A DNA stretch of 64,000 nt from Limanda limanda (GCF_963576545.1 NC_083638.1:2022619-2086618); one strand, 5' to 3'. Counted from the stretch's first letter, positions 1-15,531 are shown. Notes: a model not told the origin generated them from the letters alone. Translations and numbers: made by a program.

Positions 1-345
1 ATCTGAATGGTGCTTGCCTATGCAAATTAGGACATATTCAATAAGTGTGGAGCTCATGTGCTTGTCAAATTCATTTCAAAAGAAACTTGTAATACAAAAA
101 ATGTTACATTTCATGGTTACTTTCATTGTGTAAAGTTTTATTTTGATTGGAGTAAAGGAAAAAAATAGTCTTTTTGGGGTGTATTGTTGCCTTATTGGCA
201 CATTGATGAGAATTAAACATATTTCCTCAACTAGGATTTCTTAGGACTTTTAGTATGTTGTTCTGGACACCTCATAGAAATGATCTATGCTGAAAAAAAT
301 TCTTTTACAATTAGTCGGTCGTAAAACGTTACTTTGCCTGGACTA
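1..345. mobile_element. Right end of a foldback DNA element, cut by the window edge
   Basis: This stretch is nearly identical to the right arm of the complete element at 39973-40789 and ends in the same terminal motif, TACTTTGCCTGGACTA. It lies in an intron of the esterase-like gene, just downstream of the donor at 387. Relative to the complete copy it lacks roughly 170 bp of an internal repeated unit. The left end would lie before position 1. I see no convincing open reading frame, so it is probably non-autonomous. Confidence 0.75.
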
Positions 346-387
346 ACAGTCCCTGAGAGAACTGAGAGAATGTGAAAGGTTTGCTAC

Positions 388-2589
<2,202 letters not shown>

Positions 2590-4184
2590 CGCCGCTCTGC
2601 GAGAACAAAACAAACGCACAGGACCTCAGGTCAGATTCAAACTGTTCGACAGGAGCAGGAGAAACGAGCGAGAACAAGACGGACGTGAAGCTGAACTGTA
2701 AATTGAATTTGTTGCTTTCAAAGACAAAGAGAAGGAAGAACGTTACTGAGTCGTCCTCAAACTCTTCTCCAACATTCTGTCATTTTTATTAGTTTGTGTG
2801 AAGAGCTTTTAATAAACTAGTCAGAAAACTGTGTTCATAAAACCAATAAAAAATGTTAAACAGAGAAAACTGTGTTCATCCTTCCTGGATTATCTGCACC
2901 GAAGATTTTATCCTAAATGTTTTTCATCGAATGAAACCGAATTTTCTTTATCACTTGTTTCAGATTCTGACGATCTTCAGACCCAGTTGGTGAGTTTGCG
3001 TTTCCTTAAATAAAGTAAATATTATATTTAAAACATTTCTATGATCTGTACAACATGAACATGAAGCAGAATTTTCATCTAATTCTCTCACTGCGGATTA
3101 GTTTTGATTCAATTGGTTCAGGTGTACCTAATAAAGTGATCACTGGTTATATTATGATAATATATAATATTATGACATTAACAGGAGATATTTCTCAATG
3201 AAATACAATTTTTTAATTTTTCTGGTTTTCGGAGGGACATTTTTCACAGGTTTTTATCAACTAAGAACAATCAAAAATTCTATGTTAAATTTTACATTAC
3301 ACATTACAAGAATTATACAGAAACTATTTTAAAATAAGCTCAGTCCAACACTTCTTCTTCTTCTTTGGTTTCTTGGCGAGTAGCGTTATCTCCAAACGTT
3401 TGTATCAAAGACTAAAAACCTCATTTTAAAGTTCCTACATTTCCTCATTTGACCTTATTCCAGTTTTTATTATTGTGATATTCATGTTTAAACTGTTACT
3501 TTGTGTTTTTACTCGTTTTTTGTTATTTGTGAAAGACTTTGTAACTTTGTTTTGTCAAGTGATACATAGATATAATTATTGTTTTTAGTAGTAGTATTAG
3601 AAGTATTAGTATCATTGATGGGGATAAAAGTTTTGAGTATTTCTGATGAAGTGAACGGAGTAATATTTGAGATTGTGTGTTCACATCCTGTAACGGAGCA
3701 GAACGTGTTGAGGCGCAGAAACACAAGAAGGGAATAAAACACATGAACAATAAACTAACACAACAACACAACAACAACAACAACAGATGAATGAGTTCAC
3801 TCAACACAACGAGATGATTCATGATAAACTTCAGTTTGTGAAGTTTGACTCGTTTCCTGCAGAAAAGAGAAGAAGAGATAAAGTGTGAACTTTATGCAGA
3901 AGAACTTCTCTCACTTCTTCTTCTTCTTCTTTTCTCTTCTTCTGACGGATCGTTTCTTCTCTTTCTCCCTCAGACACTTTGAAGAAAAGATTAACTCACC
4001 ATGTCCCGACTCACGCGCACACGCAACAGGAAACAAACAACAGTTGACGCACTTAAGTTGTTTTCAGGGTGGAGCGCGCACCGGGAGCGCGCATGTTAGG
4101 CTCCTCCCCCCTTCTCAGTCACATTTAAAGAGACAGTACACGAGGACGAGCACTGTTTGTGATTCAGGTCAAAAAATAGAAACA

Positions 4185-4427
4185 TATATTTAGACCATAT
4201 TGGTACATCTCTTACACCAAATACTCAATGTTTAATGTAGTTGTTTGTATTGACATTGAATTTTTTATTTTTTTATTTATTTATTATCTTTTTTTTATTT
4301 TTATTTTTTTGGGGAGGGGGGCACTTTATCCTTTGTTGTCCTTTGTTATGTCTCTATACTGTTGGTATACTGATATGTTTGTTTGTAAACATTACATATA
4401 AAACTGAAAATAAAATATTTAAAAAAA
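4185..4427 (+). mobile_element. 5'-truncated LINE 3' end with poly(A) tail
   Basis: An AT-rich 3'UTR-like segment ends in AATAAAATATTT followed by a run of A. It is flanked by a 14-bp direct repeat, AAAAAATAGAAACA, at 4171-4184 and 4428-4441. A target-site duplication plus A-tail is the signature of target-primed reverse transcription. No coding part of the LINE is left, so the clade cannot be named. Confidence 0.75.
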
Positions 4428-6637
4428 AAAAAATAGAAACACAAATATTCGTAGACTCCAAGTCCAGAAAGTGAAGCCAATGCGGAAGTGATGTGTTTTT
4501 TCTAATGACCAGCAGGGGGCGACTCCTCTGGTAGTTTCTATAGAAAGTGACTCTACTTCTCACTTTCTAACGTCAGTAAACATTCAGGAGTTTCTGTCTC
4601 AGTCTCTAGTTTCAAGTCTTCTTCAAACAGCTGATGTTCATTTAGTGAATTATGATCAATTAGAGTCAAACAGACCATAAAGCACCGGATGCATGGTGGG
4701 GGGGGGGGGGGGGGGTCAATCAAGACAAAACAACACAGTTGGATAAACGATCTCTTTGGTTTCACTCGTGTTTTAATGACAGTGAAATTTATTGGATACA
4801 AAAGTGTGATTTAACATGAGAAGTGAAGCTGGAACCTGTCGGAGAATAAACTTTAAAATTCACTCCAACACAAGTGACTCCTCCTCTCGGACTAGATGAA
4901 GATGATAGTTAAAGTATACGTGTTATAAATATCTGGTTCATCAGTTTATTCAGTGAAGAGTGAAAACAAACACGTCAGTGATAAGAAACCATCACACATC
5001 CTCACATCAGCTTCTGATCAAGTCATTAAATAACAGAAGGTTTAGTTGAAATACATGATTCATACGTCGTTCTTAGAGAAATGATCATTAGAGCAAAAAC
5101 CATCGTGTGTGTCTGTGTATGTGTGTATGTGTGTATGTGTGTATGTGTGAGTGTGTGTATGTGAGTGTGTGTGTTGGTCCTTCATACGTCTCAGTGATGA
5201 TTGTTTAACATCAGATTTAAACTCTTTCCGTTCACAATGAATATTTTCATTTTTGTCAACAAATCACATGTTCAGCAGCAAACTAACAGTTTTAATAATG
5301 TGTCTGTTGATGAGATTTTATTTAGAGTAACAACAGTAACTGAGTACTTTTACTCACATATTGAACTAAAGTTCTTTTCACACCTGATGTTAGAATGTGA
5401 CTACACTGACCCCTTGTGGTCAAAACTCATTTCCTCGTTGTTCATGTAAATAAACAAACGCATCGTTTCTGTTTGCAAAAACCAGAGGACCGATTATCTT
5501 ATCTTATCTATTTTTAACTTATCGTATCTTATCATATTTTATCTTATCTTATTTAATCTTATAGATGGTGTTCTTATCAGTCAGATTCTAAATATGAGTT
5601 TAATATTTGTGTGTGTGTATGTGTATGTGTGTGTATGTGTATTTGCGCACAGCTATAAAATATAATACGATTTTACACATTTAAAAAATATAAAACATTT
5701 AAATGATAAATATTTTTTATGTTTACTTAAATAACACTTAAAATAAAAACTTCTCTTTGTATTTTTACAGTGTGGTTTTCTGACGTTTCTCCTCCACTGC
5801 TGCTCTTTAATGTGATTTGTTGACAATAAGAAAATATGGTGTATTTTATGGCCTTTGTTCTTTAACACACGCTAAAAGTGACATTTTGTTATAATGGTTT
5901 AAAAACTCAGAAACAAAAATTAACACAATTAAAACAAGAGAAGGTGCAGCTCAATATAAAAACATTCACAATGTGAACTCACTTCCTATAAAATTCAAAA
6001 GAAAACATTTTCTGCTTTTATAAAGCAAAACGTTTTCTTGGTTTTTCATCAAATACAAAGTTAAACTCTCACGTGTTGCCACGGCAACGTTTGACCTGCT
6101 GAGGGCGGAGCTTGAGGATCATCGCTCTGTCCAAACGTCTCAGTGTCTCTGACTCAGATCATCAACCACACACAGGGATCGAAATATCGACCAATCAGAT
6201 AATCAATAAATGTCCAGATCTTGTTTTTAGATGCAGACGATCTCTCCTGTGGCGCCACCTTCTGGTCACATTCTGCAGGTTTTGATGCACTATTGTTCAA
6301 ACTTGAAGAATCAGAAAAGAAAAAGTTGTATGTTGTGGCTGTAGTGAACTATGCTGCCTGTAGGGGGGGGTAGTATTGCTTCAAACGGTTAATTCTGTTA
6401 TTCTTTACGACAGGAAGTTGGTGTTTAGAAGATTCAAGTAGCAGCAGGCGTCAGTGAGTCCTGGTTTACAGTCGTGTCCTCACAGTGCTGCTCTGAGGTC
6501 ATGTGACCACATCCCATCAGGTGATTGGACTAAAGCAGTCGCTCAGTTCAACTGCTGCTGGCGTCCACATGTACAGAGACGTAAAGACTCTAGAAACAAT
6601 AACGTCATTTAAAATATTCTGTCATAACCTCTAAGTC

Positions 6638-6765
6638 AGGGTCATTCAGGGTCAGAGTCAGATTCATTCAGGGTCAGGGTCAGGGTCAGAGTCATTTAGG
6701 GTCAATCAGGGTCAGGGTCAGGGTCAGAGTCCGGGTCAGGGTCAGGGCCATTAAGGTTCAGGGTT
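6638..6765. repeat. GGGTCA minisatellite downstream of emilin1
   Basis: Irregular hexamer-based repeats (GGGTCAGGGTCAGAGTCATT and variants) about 70-190 bp past the emilin1 stop codon, so probably in its 3'UTR. Confidence 0.75.
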
Positions 6766-6832
6766 GAACCCTCTGACGTCACACTTCCTGTTCCTGTCGG
6801 TCTGGTTCTCCGGCGCCGTCATGGCAAGCTGG

Positions 6833-7889
6833 TCACATGTCCTCGTACAGCAGCATCCCGTTGAAGATGGTGAGCGGCTCCACGGAGTGCGCCAGTTTCC
6901 CCATCACCAGGTCGATGCAGATGGTGTCCCGGGCCTGCAGCGGCAGGATGATGTTGAAGACGGCGAGGGAGCCTGGCGTGATCTTAGCCTCGGCCACGGG
7001 GTTGTTCTCCAGGCCTTCGGGCTGGTAGCCTCCAGAGTCCACGCGGGCCATCCCATAATTAGACTTTGACAGAACTGCCTCGATTTTCTCGTTCTTATGA
7101 CCCGTCAGGACGGCGCTGAAGAAGTAATGTCCGTCCACTGGGGCGGTGAAGACACCTGGAGGGGACATTACACAGAGAGACACCGGGTCAACTAACAAAG
7201 TCTCACTAAATATCTCCGTCCAGACACAAAACGACTACAAACACTCAAACCAGCACAGCCGGCCAGCAGGTGGCGATACAGACCAAGAGAAGAACTTTGT
7301 GAAGCTGCTCTGTGAAATAAAGACTTATTTATTCTGACTTCACAGAACGAAAAGAAAAAAACCGTCACTGTCCACATACTCATGAGTCCGGTACTTTGGC
7401 ATGACTGTTAAGGAACACATCCACTAGGGGGCAGCACCGGGTCGAGAGTTTCTGACAACAACAAACATGGCGACGGTCGAGAAGGTTGTGACACTTTTCC
7501 AATTAAGAAAAAGAAAAAAGCTGCTTTTTTCAATAGAAACAAATCTTTTCAACAAGAAACTATTTCACTGTTTTAACAATTCACTGTTCAAATTATTATT
7601 ATTATATTTATATATTCATATGTTTATTTTGGTCAAGTTTGCATTAATAAAACTATTTTACACAAATCTCTTTACATTTAGTTTCCAATAAACAGACACA
7701 CTGCCAGAGACACACTCAGGATTTGGGGATTGAACCATCAACCCGTCGTTCTACCTGTTCTCGGGTCGTAGAAATCTCCTTCGTTCACAAAGATCTTATC
7801 GAAGACGATGGTCCCGGCTTTGTCCACCGGGAAGGTGAGGGCGGCCGAGAAGGACAGTCTGGGGACATGAGCATCAGCACCGGAGAGAC
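6833..7889 (-). CDS. emilin1: emilin1 exons 13-14: gC1q domain and stop codon
   Basis: Exon 13 (7755-7889) encodes [20 protein letters not shown] and GDFYDPRTG. Exon 14 (6833-7155) encodes [19 protein letters not shown] through [13 protein letters not shown] and the TGA at 6833-6835. The loop [19 protein letters not shown] keeps the glutamate equivalent to human E933, the residue reported to contact alpha4beta1 and alpha9beta1 integrins. The protein stops a few residues before the human C-terminus. Confidence 0.95.
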
Positions 7890-7894
7890 CTGCG

Positions 7895-7970
<76 letters not shown>

Positions 7971-10900
7971 TAAACACATCGCTGCAGAATGAATGATGAT
8001 AATGATTTGTCACGTGTTGAAACATCACTTACCTGTTTCCCCTTTGGGACCTGGAAGAACCAGATTACATGTTAGAAATATAAATACATGTTTTTATACA
8101 CACATGTTCATATGAACTGAAATAGTAAAAATCTACTTTTGATTTAAGCTCATTACACATTAACTTTTTATATTGAAAATATTTTTTCCTCTCACATCAT
8201 CTTTTTCCTCTGAATAAAAAACCTCCGTCTCACCAGGAAAACCTCGAGCTCCGGTGTGTCCTTGTGGTCCCAGAGGTCCGGGGGGCCCCCGGGGGCCCGG
8301 CAGCCCATTGAGTCCTCTTTCACCTGGGGGTCCTTGGGGTCCAGGCCGGCCTGTGAAATGATAAATAAAATAATATGAAATCACAATGAGTAGAAAAGTA
8401 GAAGCTGCTTCACTGACGTTCATCATTTTTCAAATCTAATTTGACTGTTTTATTCACAATGTGAAGAAAACTCTGACTCCTGCTTCTCTGCCTCGTCAAA
8501 ATAAAGTTCTGTGGGTTTGAACATGTCAGTTATTGATCCATGTTCTGACGACAGGAAGTATCATCACTGCTCATGTGACATAAATGTTCAACAGGATTTT
8601 TCTTCTCTTTCAACTGTGAGTTTTGATTGACCTTTATAATAATTATAACAATATTTTCAGAATTAAAAACTTGAAGTTGGGGTGAAAAGAGAAAAGTAAA
8701 GATCTGAATCCGTCTTACTAACAAACCAGCAGTCGTATGAACAGGAGTGAAAACATGATAAATAATGTTCTAATAAAACAAACTGCTCACCGCTCACGTC
8801 CTGCTCAGAGAAATTCTGCAGATCTCTGAGGACGTGGCTGACGCTTGAGTTCAGGTTCTTCATCCGGCCGTGGACGTCGTCCTGATTCTTCTGAATCACG
8901 TCCAGGATTCCTCCGTGATGGACCACGGTGTCGTTCAGACCAGAGACACACGTCCACAAACTGGACACGTGGCGATTCAGTCCTGAACACGGAAATAATT
9001 CAAACATAACGATACGGAACAAGTTAAATCAAATCAAATCAAATCAAATCAAATCAAATCAATCAAATCAAATCAAATCAATCAAATCAAATCAAATCAA
9101 ATCAAATCGAATCAAATCAAATCAAATCAAATCAGTCAAATCAATTCAAATCAAATCAATCAAATCACAGTTTGTCTCATAGATCTTAACAATGAGCAAC
9201 ATCCTCCGTCCTTATGAACACGTTTGAACATGTATGAACATGTATGAACACGTATGAACATGTTTGAACACGTATGAACATGTGAAGAGTTTATGTTTAT
9301 GTTAAAGTGAGAATCAACAGAAACTCTACCTTCCTTGATCTTGTGGATCGAGTCCGAGACGCCGTCCAGTCGCCCACAGACGCCTTCCAGCTTGGACAGC
9401 CTCTTCTCCAGCCCGTCTCCGGACCTCCTGCAGTCGCCCATCTCCACCAGCAGGGTGCTCTCGAACCGCCGCACGTCCCGGTCCAACCCGTCCAGTCGGT
9501 CCCGGCTCTCCTCCATGTGCTCCGTCACCTCCAGCTGGATCTTGTCCAGCTCGGAGATGATTTTATCTTTGGTGTTTCCTGGTGGGAATCAGAGGATGAG
9601 TGAGGGACGGCGGCTGGGGGGGGGGCGGTGCAGCCGTGACGCCATCGAGTCGGACTCACCGAGGTCGGTGATGACGCTGCCGTGCTTCTGCATCGTGTGT
9701 TCGATTCCCTTCAGGGTGTCGTTGATGGAGCTGAACGTGAGGACGACCTCGGACAGTTCGCCCTGCAGCGTCTTCAGCTGGTGGTTGTGGATCGAGCCTC
9801 CGATCACACTGTGGCCGTCTAGTGGCTTCGCAGAATCCAGCCCAGGTCCACCTTCACTGGGACCAGAACCACCAGAACCTCCAGAACTGCCAGAACCTCC
9901 GGAACCACCAGAACTACCAGAACTACCAGAACCACCAGAACTACCAGAACCACCAGAGCTGCCAGAACTGCCAGAACCTCCGGAACTACCAGAACTTCCG
10001 GAACCACCAGAACTACCAGATCCTCCAGAGCTGCCAGAACCACCAGAACCACCAGAACCTCCGGAACCACCAGATCCACCACCTGTTGGACGTCACATGA
10101 CAGTATTTCTCAGTCGGCCTGTGCTATAGATTTGTGGGCGTGTCCGAGCTGCTCTTACAGTTACACCTCCTGACGTCGTCTCTCAGCAGCCGGACGTCCT
10201 CCTGCAGGTGTGAACACATCTGGAGGCAGCCATCTTTCCCTGAGTCCAGTCGGGTCTGGAGTCTGTTGATGTGGCTCTGCATGCGCCCCAGTGCATCCTG
10301 GGAGTGATTCCTCAGCCTCCGCAGCTCCTCCTCCACCTTCCTGCAGAGGTCGCAGTCGTGTCCCAGCGTCTCCACCTCCGTCACGATCCTGGTGAAGTGT
10401 TCGCCGTGGTCGCCCGTCACGGCTTTGATCTTACGGACGTCGTGACTCAGGTCCACAACCTGGAAACCACTTTACCAGTTACTATTCAATATATTTAGAA
10501 TATATACATAACGCTATATAACTCTATACTATTTATACTTTCTCTATAACCCTATAAATCGCTAGCTCTATTTATAACTTTCTATAAAACTCTATATAAA
10601 ACTCTATAACTACATATTACTCTATTTAGAACTCTATATAACACTATAACTATATATAACTCTATACATAACTCTTCATATTACATAAAAACTCTTTATA
10701 ACTCTATATAACTCTATAGGTCAGTCTCTATATAACTTTCTAAGAACGAAAACTCTCAATATAGATGTACGAGTATAACTCTCTACATGTAGAATTATGT
10801 ATAGTATATAAATATATATCTTATCATTCTATAAATAACAGTTCTGACGTCACTGTTCCTCTTTGATCTTTTTCCATCCTGATAGTTTGATACAATCTGT

Positions 10901-13900
10901 CCAACGTGAGTGAATCTCTTCTAGAAGCAGATATCTATACCTTGTCGTACAGAGAGTCTCCGGACACCGACAGGTCTCTGAGTCGAGTGTTGAAATGTTG
11001 AATCTTATCCTCGTTGTTCACGACTCTCCAGGCCAGAGACTTCTCCGTGGTGTTTCCTCCTCCTGCTCCTCCTCCTCCTCCCCTGGTACCTCCTCCCTCG
11101 CCTCCTCCTCCTGCTCCTCCCCTGGTACCTCCTCCTGGAATTACTCCTCCTTCCCAGCTTCCTCCCTCTCCTCCTCCTCCTCCCCGGCTTCCTCCCTCTC
11201 CTCCGGCACCTCCTCCTCCCCGGCTTCCTCCCTCTCCTCCTCCTCCTCCCCGGCTTCCTCCCTCTCCTCCTCCTCCTCCCCGGCTTCCTCCCTCTCCTCC
11301 TACTCCTCCCCGGCTTCCTCCCTCTCCTCCGGCACCTCCTCCTCCTCCCCAGCTTCCTCCCTGTCCTCGGTCACCTCGCCCCCAGCTTCCTCCCTCTCCT
11401 CCTCCTCCTCCTCCTGCACAGCTGCAGTGCTCCAGCCTCCTGGTGATGAGGGAGGTGCTGTTCTCCAGCTGGAGCAGCCTCTGGTTCTGGTCTCTCACGT
11501 CCAGCTCCACGTTTGCGATCCTGAAGTCCTGGTCATCGAACCGGTCCAGGAACACCGTCCTCAGGTCCTTCACCTCCTTGTGGGCGTAGTCCTTCAGGTC
11601 GTTCTCCAGGTAGGAGCAGCTCTTCTCGGTCTGCTGCACCGTGTTGTTCACCCTCCGCTCCATGTCTCTCAGGCGACTGTCCAACATGTCCTCGGTCACC
11701 ACAACATCTCTTCCACCGCCACCGATTCCACCGCGACCACCAGAAGCTCCTCCCTGGGTCCCACTGTCCGGATGGCTGCTGCCTCCTGCTCCGCTGAGCG
11801 TCTCCTCCAGGCGCTTCTGGAGAACGTCCAAGTTCTCTGAGGCCGAGCTGATCTTACGTTCAGCATCGGTGATGCGGTTCTGGAGAACCTCGACAGTGTT
11901 GCAGCATCCCTGCAGACGCAGCACGTCCCGCCGCAGCCCGTCCAGGCCCTGGCCATAACGAGCGTCCATGACGTTCAGACGCTTCTCCAGAGCTCGGATC
12001 CGCTCGCGGTCCTGGAGCTGCTGTCGCCGCAGATCCTCCACGCCGGCCTGGAGAACACACGGAGTTTGATCTAGACTCAGAAACAGTTTTACCTGAGCTA
12101 CAGTGAAGTTTGCTTTGTCACAGACGTTTTCCACTGTCATCATCCAACCAATCAACCAATCAGCCAATCAACCAACCAACCAATCAACCAATCAACCAAT
12201 CAACCAATCAACCAATCAACCAACCAACCAACCAATCAAACAACCATCCAACCATCCAACCATCCAACCAATCAACCAATCAACCAATCAACCAACCAAT
12301 TAACAAACTAACCAATCAACCAACTAATCAACCAATCAAACAACTAATCAACTAATCAATCAACCAATCAACCAACTAATCAACCAACCATCCAACCAAT
12401 CAACCAATCAACCAATCAATCAACCAACCAATCAACCAATCAACCAACTAATCAACCAACCATCCAACCAACCAATCATCCAACCAACCAATCATCCAAC
12501 CAACCAACCAACCAATCAACCAACCAACCAACCAACCAACCAATCAACCAACCAATCAACCAATCAACCAACCAATCAACCAATCAACCAACCAACCAAC
12601 CAACCAATCAACCAACCAATCAACCAACTAATCAACCAACCATCCAACCAATCAACCAATGGACCAATCAACCAATCATCCATCCATCCACTCAACTCAT
12701 GTGTCCAATGTTCAGGACAATGTAGAGTCCTGTGGAACTAAGTCTGTTGGAGTATTTGATCGGGCGACTGAAGTCACTTCCTGACCATCAGGGGGCGCTG
12801 TGATTGGCTGACTGTAGTTTGGTGCTACCTGACAGGAGGAGCAGGACAGCGACACCCTGGTCTCCAGCTCCCTCAGGATCTCCTCCTTCAGTGAGTTCAG
12901 CTTCCCTCCGCTCAGACCTCCTCCAGAAGAACCTCCGTCCAGATCGTTGGTTTTCCCGTTCACCAGGTGGTTGTTGATGCTGAGCAGGTTTTTATCATGA
13001 GCCTGGAGGAGGAGAAGGAGCCAACATGAACAAAACCAACCAAACCATTTCTGTGGTGGATCTGGACCCGTGAGGATCTGACCTGTCAGGATCTGGACTA
13101 TCAGTCTGACCAGTCAGGATCTGACCTGTCAGGATGTGGACTGTCAGGATCTGGACTATCGGGATCTGCTCTATCAGGATCTGGACTATCAGGATCTGAC
13201 CTGTCAGGATCTGGACTATCAGGATCTGGACTATCAGGATCTGACCTGTCAGGATCTGGACTATCAGGATCTGGACTATCAGGATCTGGACTATCAGGAT
13301 CTGGACTATAAGGATCTGACCTGTCAGGATCTGGACTATCAGGATCTGGACTATCAGAATCTGAACGGTCAGGATCTGGACTATCAGGATCTGGACTATC
13401 AGGATCTGGACTATCAGGATCTGACCCACCAGCCCAGAGGTAAATATGGAAAAAGTAAAATGCTGCCACACCTGTGTGCGATTGTCCAGTTGGTCCAGTT
13501 TGGTCTGGATACTGTGAATCGTCTCTTTGATCTCTGGCTGAGCAGCATCAGCAGGGTTTCTTCCTCCTGACGAGCCTCCTCCTCCTCCTCCTCCTCTTTC
13601 TCCTCCTCTTTCTCCTCCTTCTCCTCCTCCTCCTCCTCCTCCTTCTCCTCCCCTTTCTCCTCCTCCTCCTCCTCTGCTGACGGACGGATTGTTCATGGTG
13701 GACTGCAGGTCCTGGACGATCCTGGTCAGACTCTGGATCTTCTCCTCCAGTTGCCTCATCTTCTCATTCTCAACTTTTCCTTCAAAAAAATAAAAAGAAG
13801 CAAGAGAACAATAACAGGAGCAGTTCTTGAAGGTCACCAGTAGAGGTCAGCACAGGTCACATGTTCCTGCTGCTGTGTGTTGGACTGAGAATGAAAAGTT

Positions 13901-15295
13901 TCCCGAGTTGGTTTCACTTAGAAATAACAAGTTGTCTGAAGAATTTAAATGAAAAACTGAGTATTAAGATCATGAATAACTGAGAATTATAATATTCAAT
14001 ATTATATTCAATAACTCTTTTGATGAAAACAGGTCTTAAACTCCTCTAAAGCCAGTGAGAAGAAATGTTTAAAGTGTCTTTTAACTAAACACTATGATTA
14101 AAAAACGAGTCTAAACATTAACGTTGTGACTCCACTCACCACCGTGTCCTCCGCTGTGTCCTCCTCCTCCGTGTCCTCCTCCAGCTCCCGTCCCTCCTCC
14201 GCTCTGTCCTCCTCCGCTCTGTCCTCCTCCAGCTCCCGTCCCTCCTCCAGCTCCCGTCCCTCCTCCATGTTCAGGTCGGGGCTGGGGTCTGAAGGTGGAG
14301 ACCTGGGCTCCTGCTCCAGCAGCTGGACCGTGGGAGCAGTCCTCTCCGCTGTAGCCATGACAACACTTCCACTCCATCTGCGTCACCATCTTGTACGCCA
14401 CCTTGTACCGCGGCCTCATGAAGGTCCGATAGCTGCAGAGACACGTCGGGTTTCTGTCGTTAAACAGGAAACTGTTCGACATCATGTTAACGTTGACACG
14501 ACCGTCCAATCAGAGCCAGCGGCCGACCGGCTCGTCATGAGGTGTGGATGTGACATCATGACGTGTCCATGTGACATCATGACGTGTCCATGTGACATCA
14601 TGACGTGTCCATGTGACATCATGACGTGTCCATGTGACATCATGACGTGTCATTGTGACATCATGTAGAGCCTGTCGGGTACAGGCTGTGATTGGACGGT
14701 TTCATGTGCTCAGTAAGAGGAACCATGTTTTTCTTCACCTGCAGAAACAGGAAGTGAAACCACATAATAAACCTGGTTTGTTAATCCTGTGAAACCAACC
14801 GATCACCACAGAGTTCCTTCACAGTTTCCTGCTGATCAGAAGATTTTTCTCTATCTGATCTCAGATCTCAGGCAAACTTCTCTTATTTCTCTTTTCCTTC
14901 AGTCCACCACAAATATGTTGGCGAGCAGCTCTCGGCCAATCAGAGCTTCTGAAAACTGAAAGTAAAACTTGATTGAATCCATGTGTGGGGCTGCAGGGCC
15001 GGTCGGCCCAGAAGAGAATCACACACAGAAACACCGAGGAACAGATGTTAGAATCACTCATGTGAACTGTTTGTTACTATTTACAGTCACAATCAGCAGG
15101 AAGCTGTGTGTGTGTGTGGAGGAGTGGCCTGATGGTGGCGCTACACACACAGAAAACACCTCAGTCCACTTCAGAAGGAGCAGCTGCTAATCCTGTAAAA
15201 TGCAAATAACTAAAACAGTGAAGTCATCATGCACCAACATTCCAGTGTATGTGTGTGTGTGTCTGTGTGTGTTTGTGTGTGTGTGAGTGTGTGTG

Positions 15296-15333
<38 letters not shown>

Positions 15334-15469
15334 CTCACACCACCACCCGGCTGCACTGCCCGCTCCCCCAGCTGCAGGGATGATAATCAGGTTTCACATA
15401 CGTCTCGACTCCGTCCTCGACGACACAACTCACCGTCTTTGTCACCACAAACGAACACCAGTTCCTGTG

Positions 15470-15531
<62 letters not shown>

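Larger units (their letters stand above)
2590..6832. other. Intergenic region between the esterase-like gene and emilin1
   Basis: I find no conserved protein-coding exon here. The stretch holds a LINE 3' fragment (4185-4427), a run of about 18 G (4698-4715), TATG/TGTG repeats (about 5099-5175), degenerate TTATC repeats (about 5497-5563), a GT/TATG run (about 5607-5642) and GGGTCA repeats (6638-6765). The part just below 6833 would be the emilin1 3'UTR. Minus-strand AATAAA hexamers occur at about 5316-5322 and 4945-4950, but none can be assigned as the poly(A) signal from sequence alone. Confidence 0.6.

Noticed and set aside
10995..11840. Serine- and proline-rich plus-strand frames opposite emilin1 exon 6
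   Set aside because: Antisense shadow of the glycine-rich coding tract; the minus frame is conserved with EMILIN1.
13101..13570. [10 protein letters not shown] and YQDLDYQDL frames
   Set aside because: Both strands of the 15-bp minisatellite in emilin1 intron 4.
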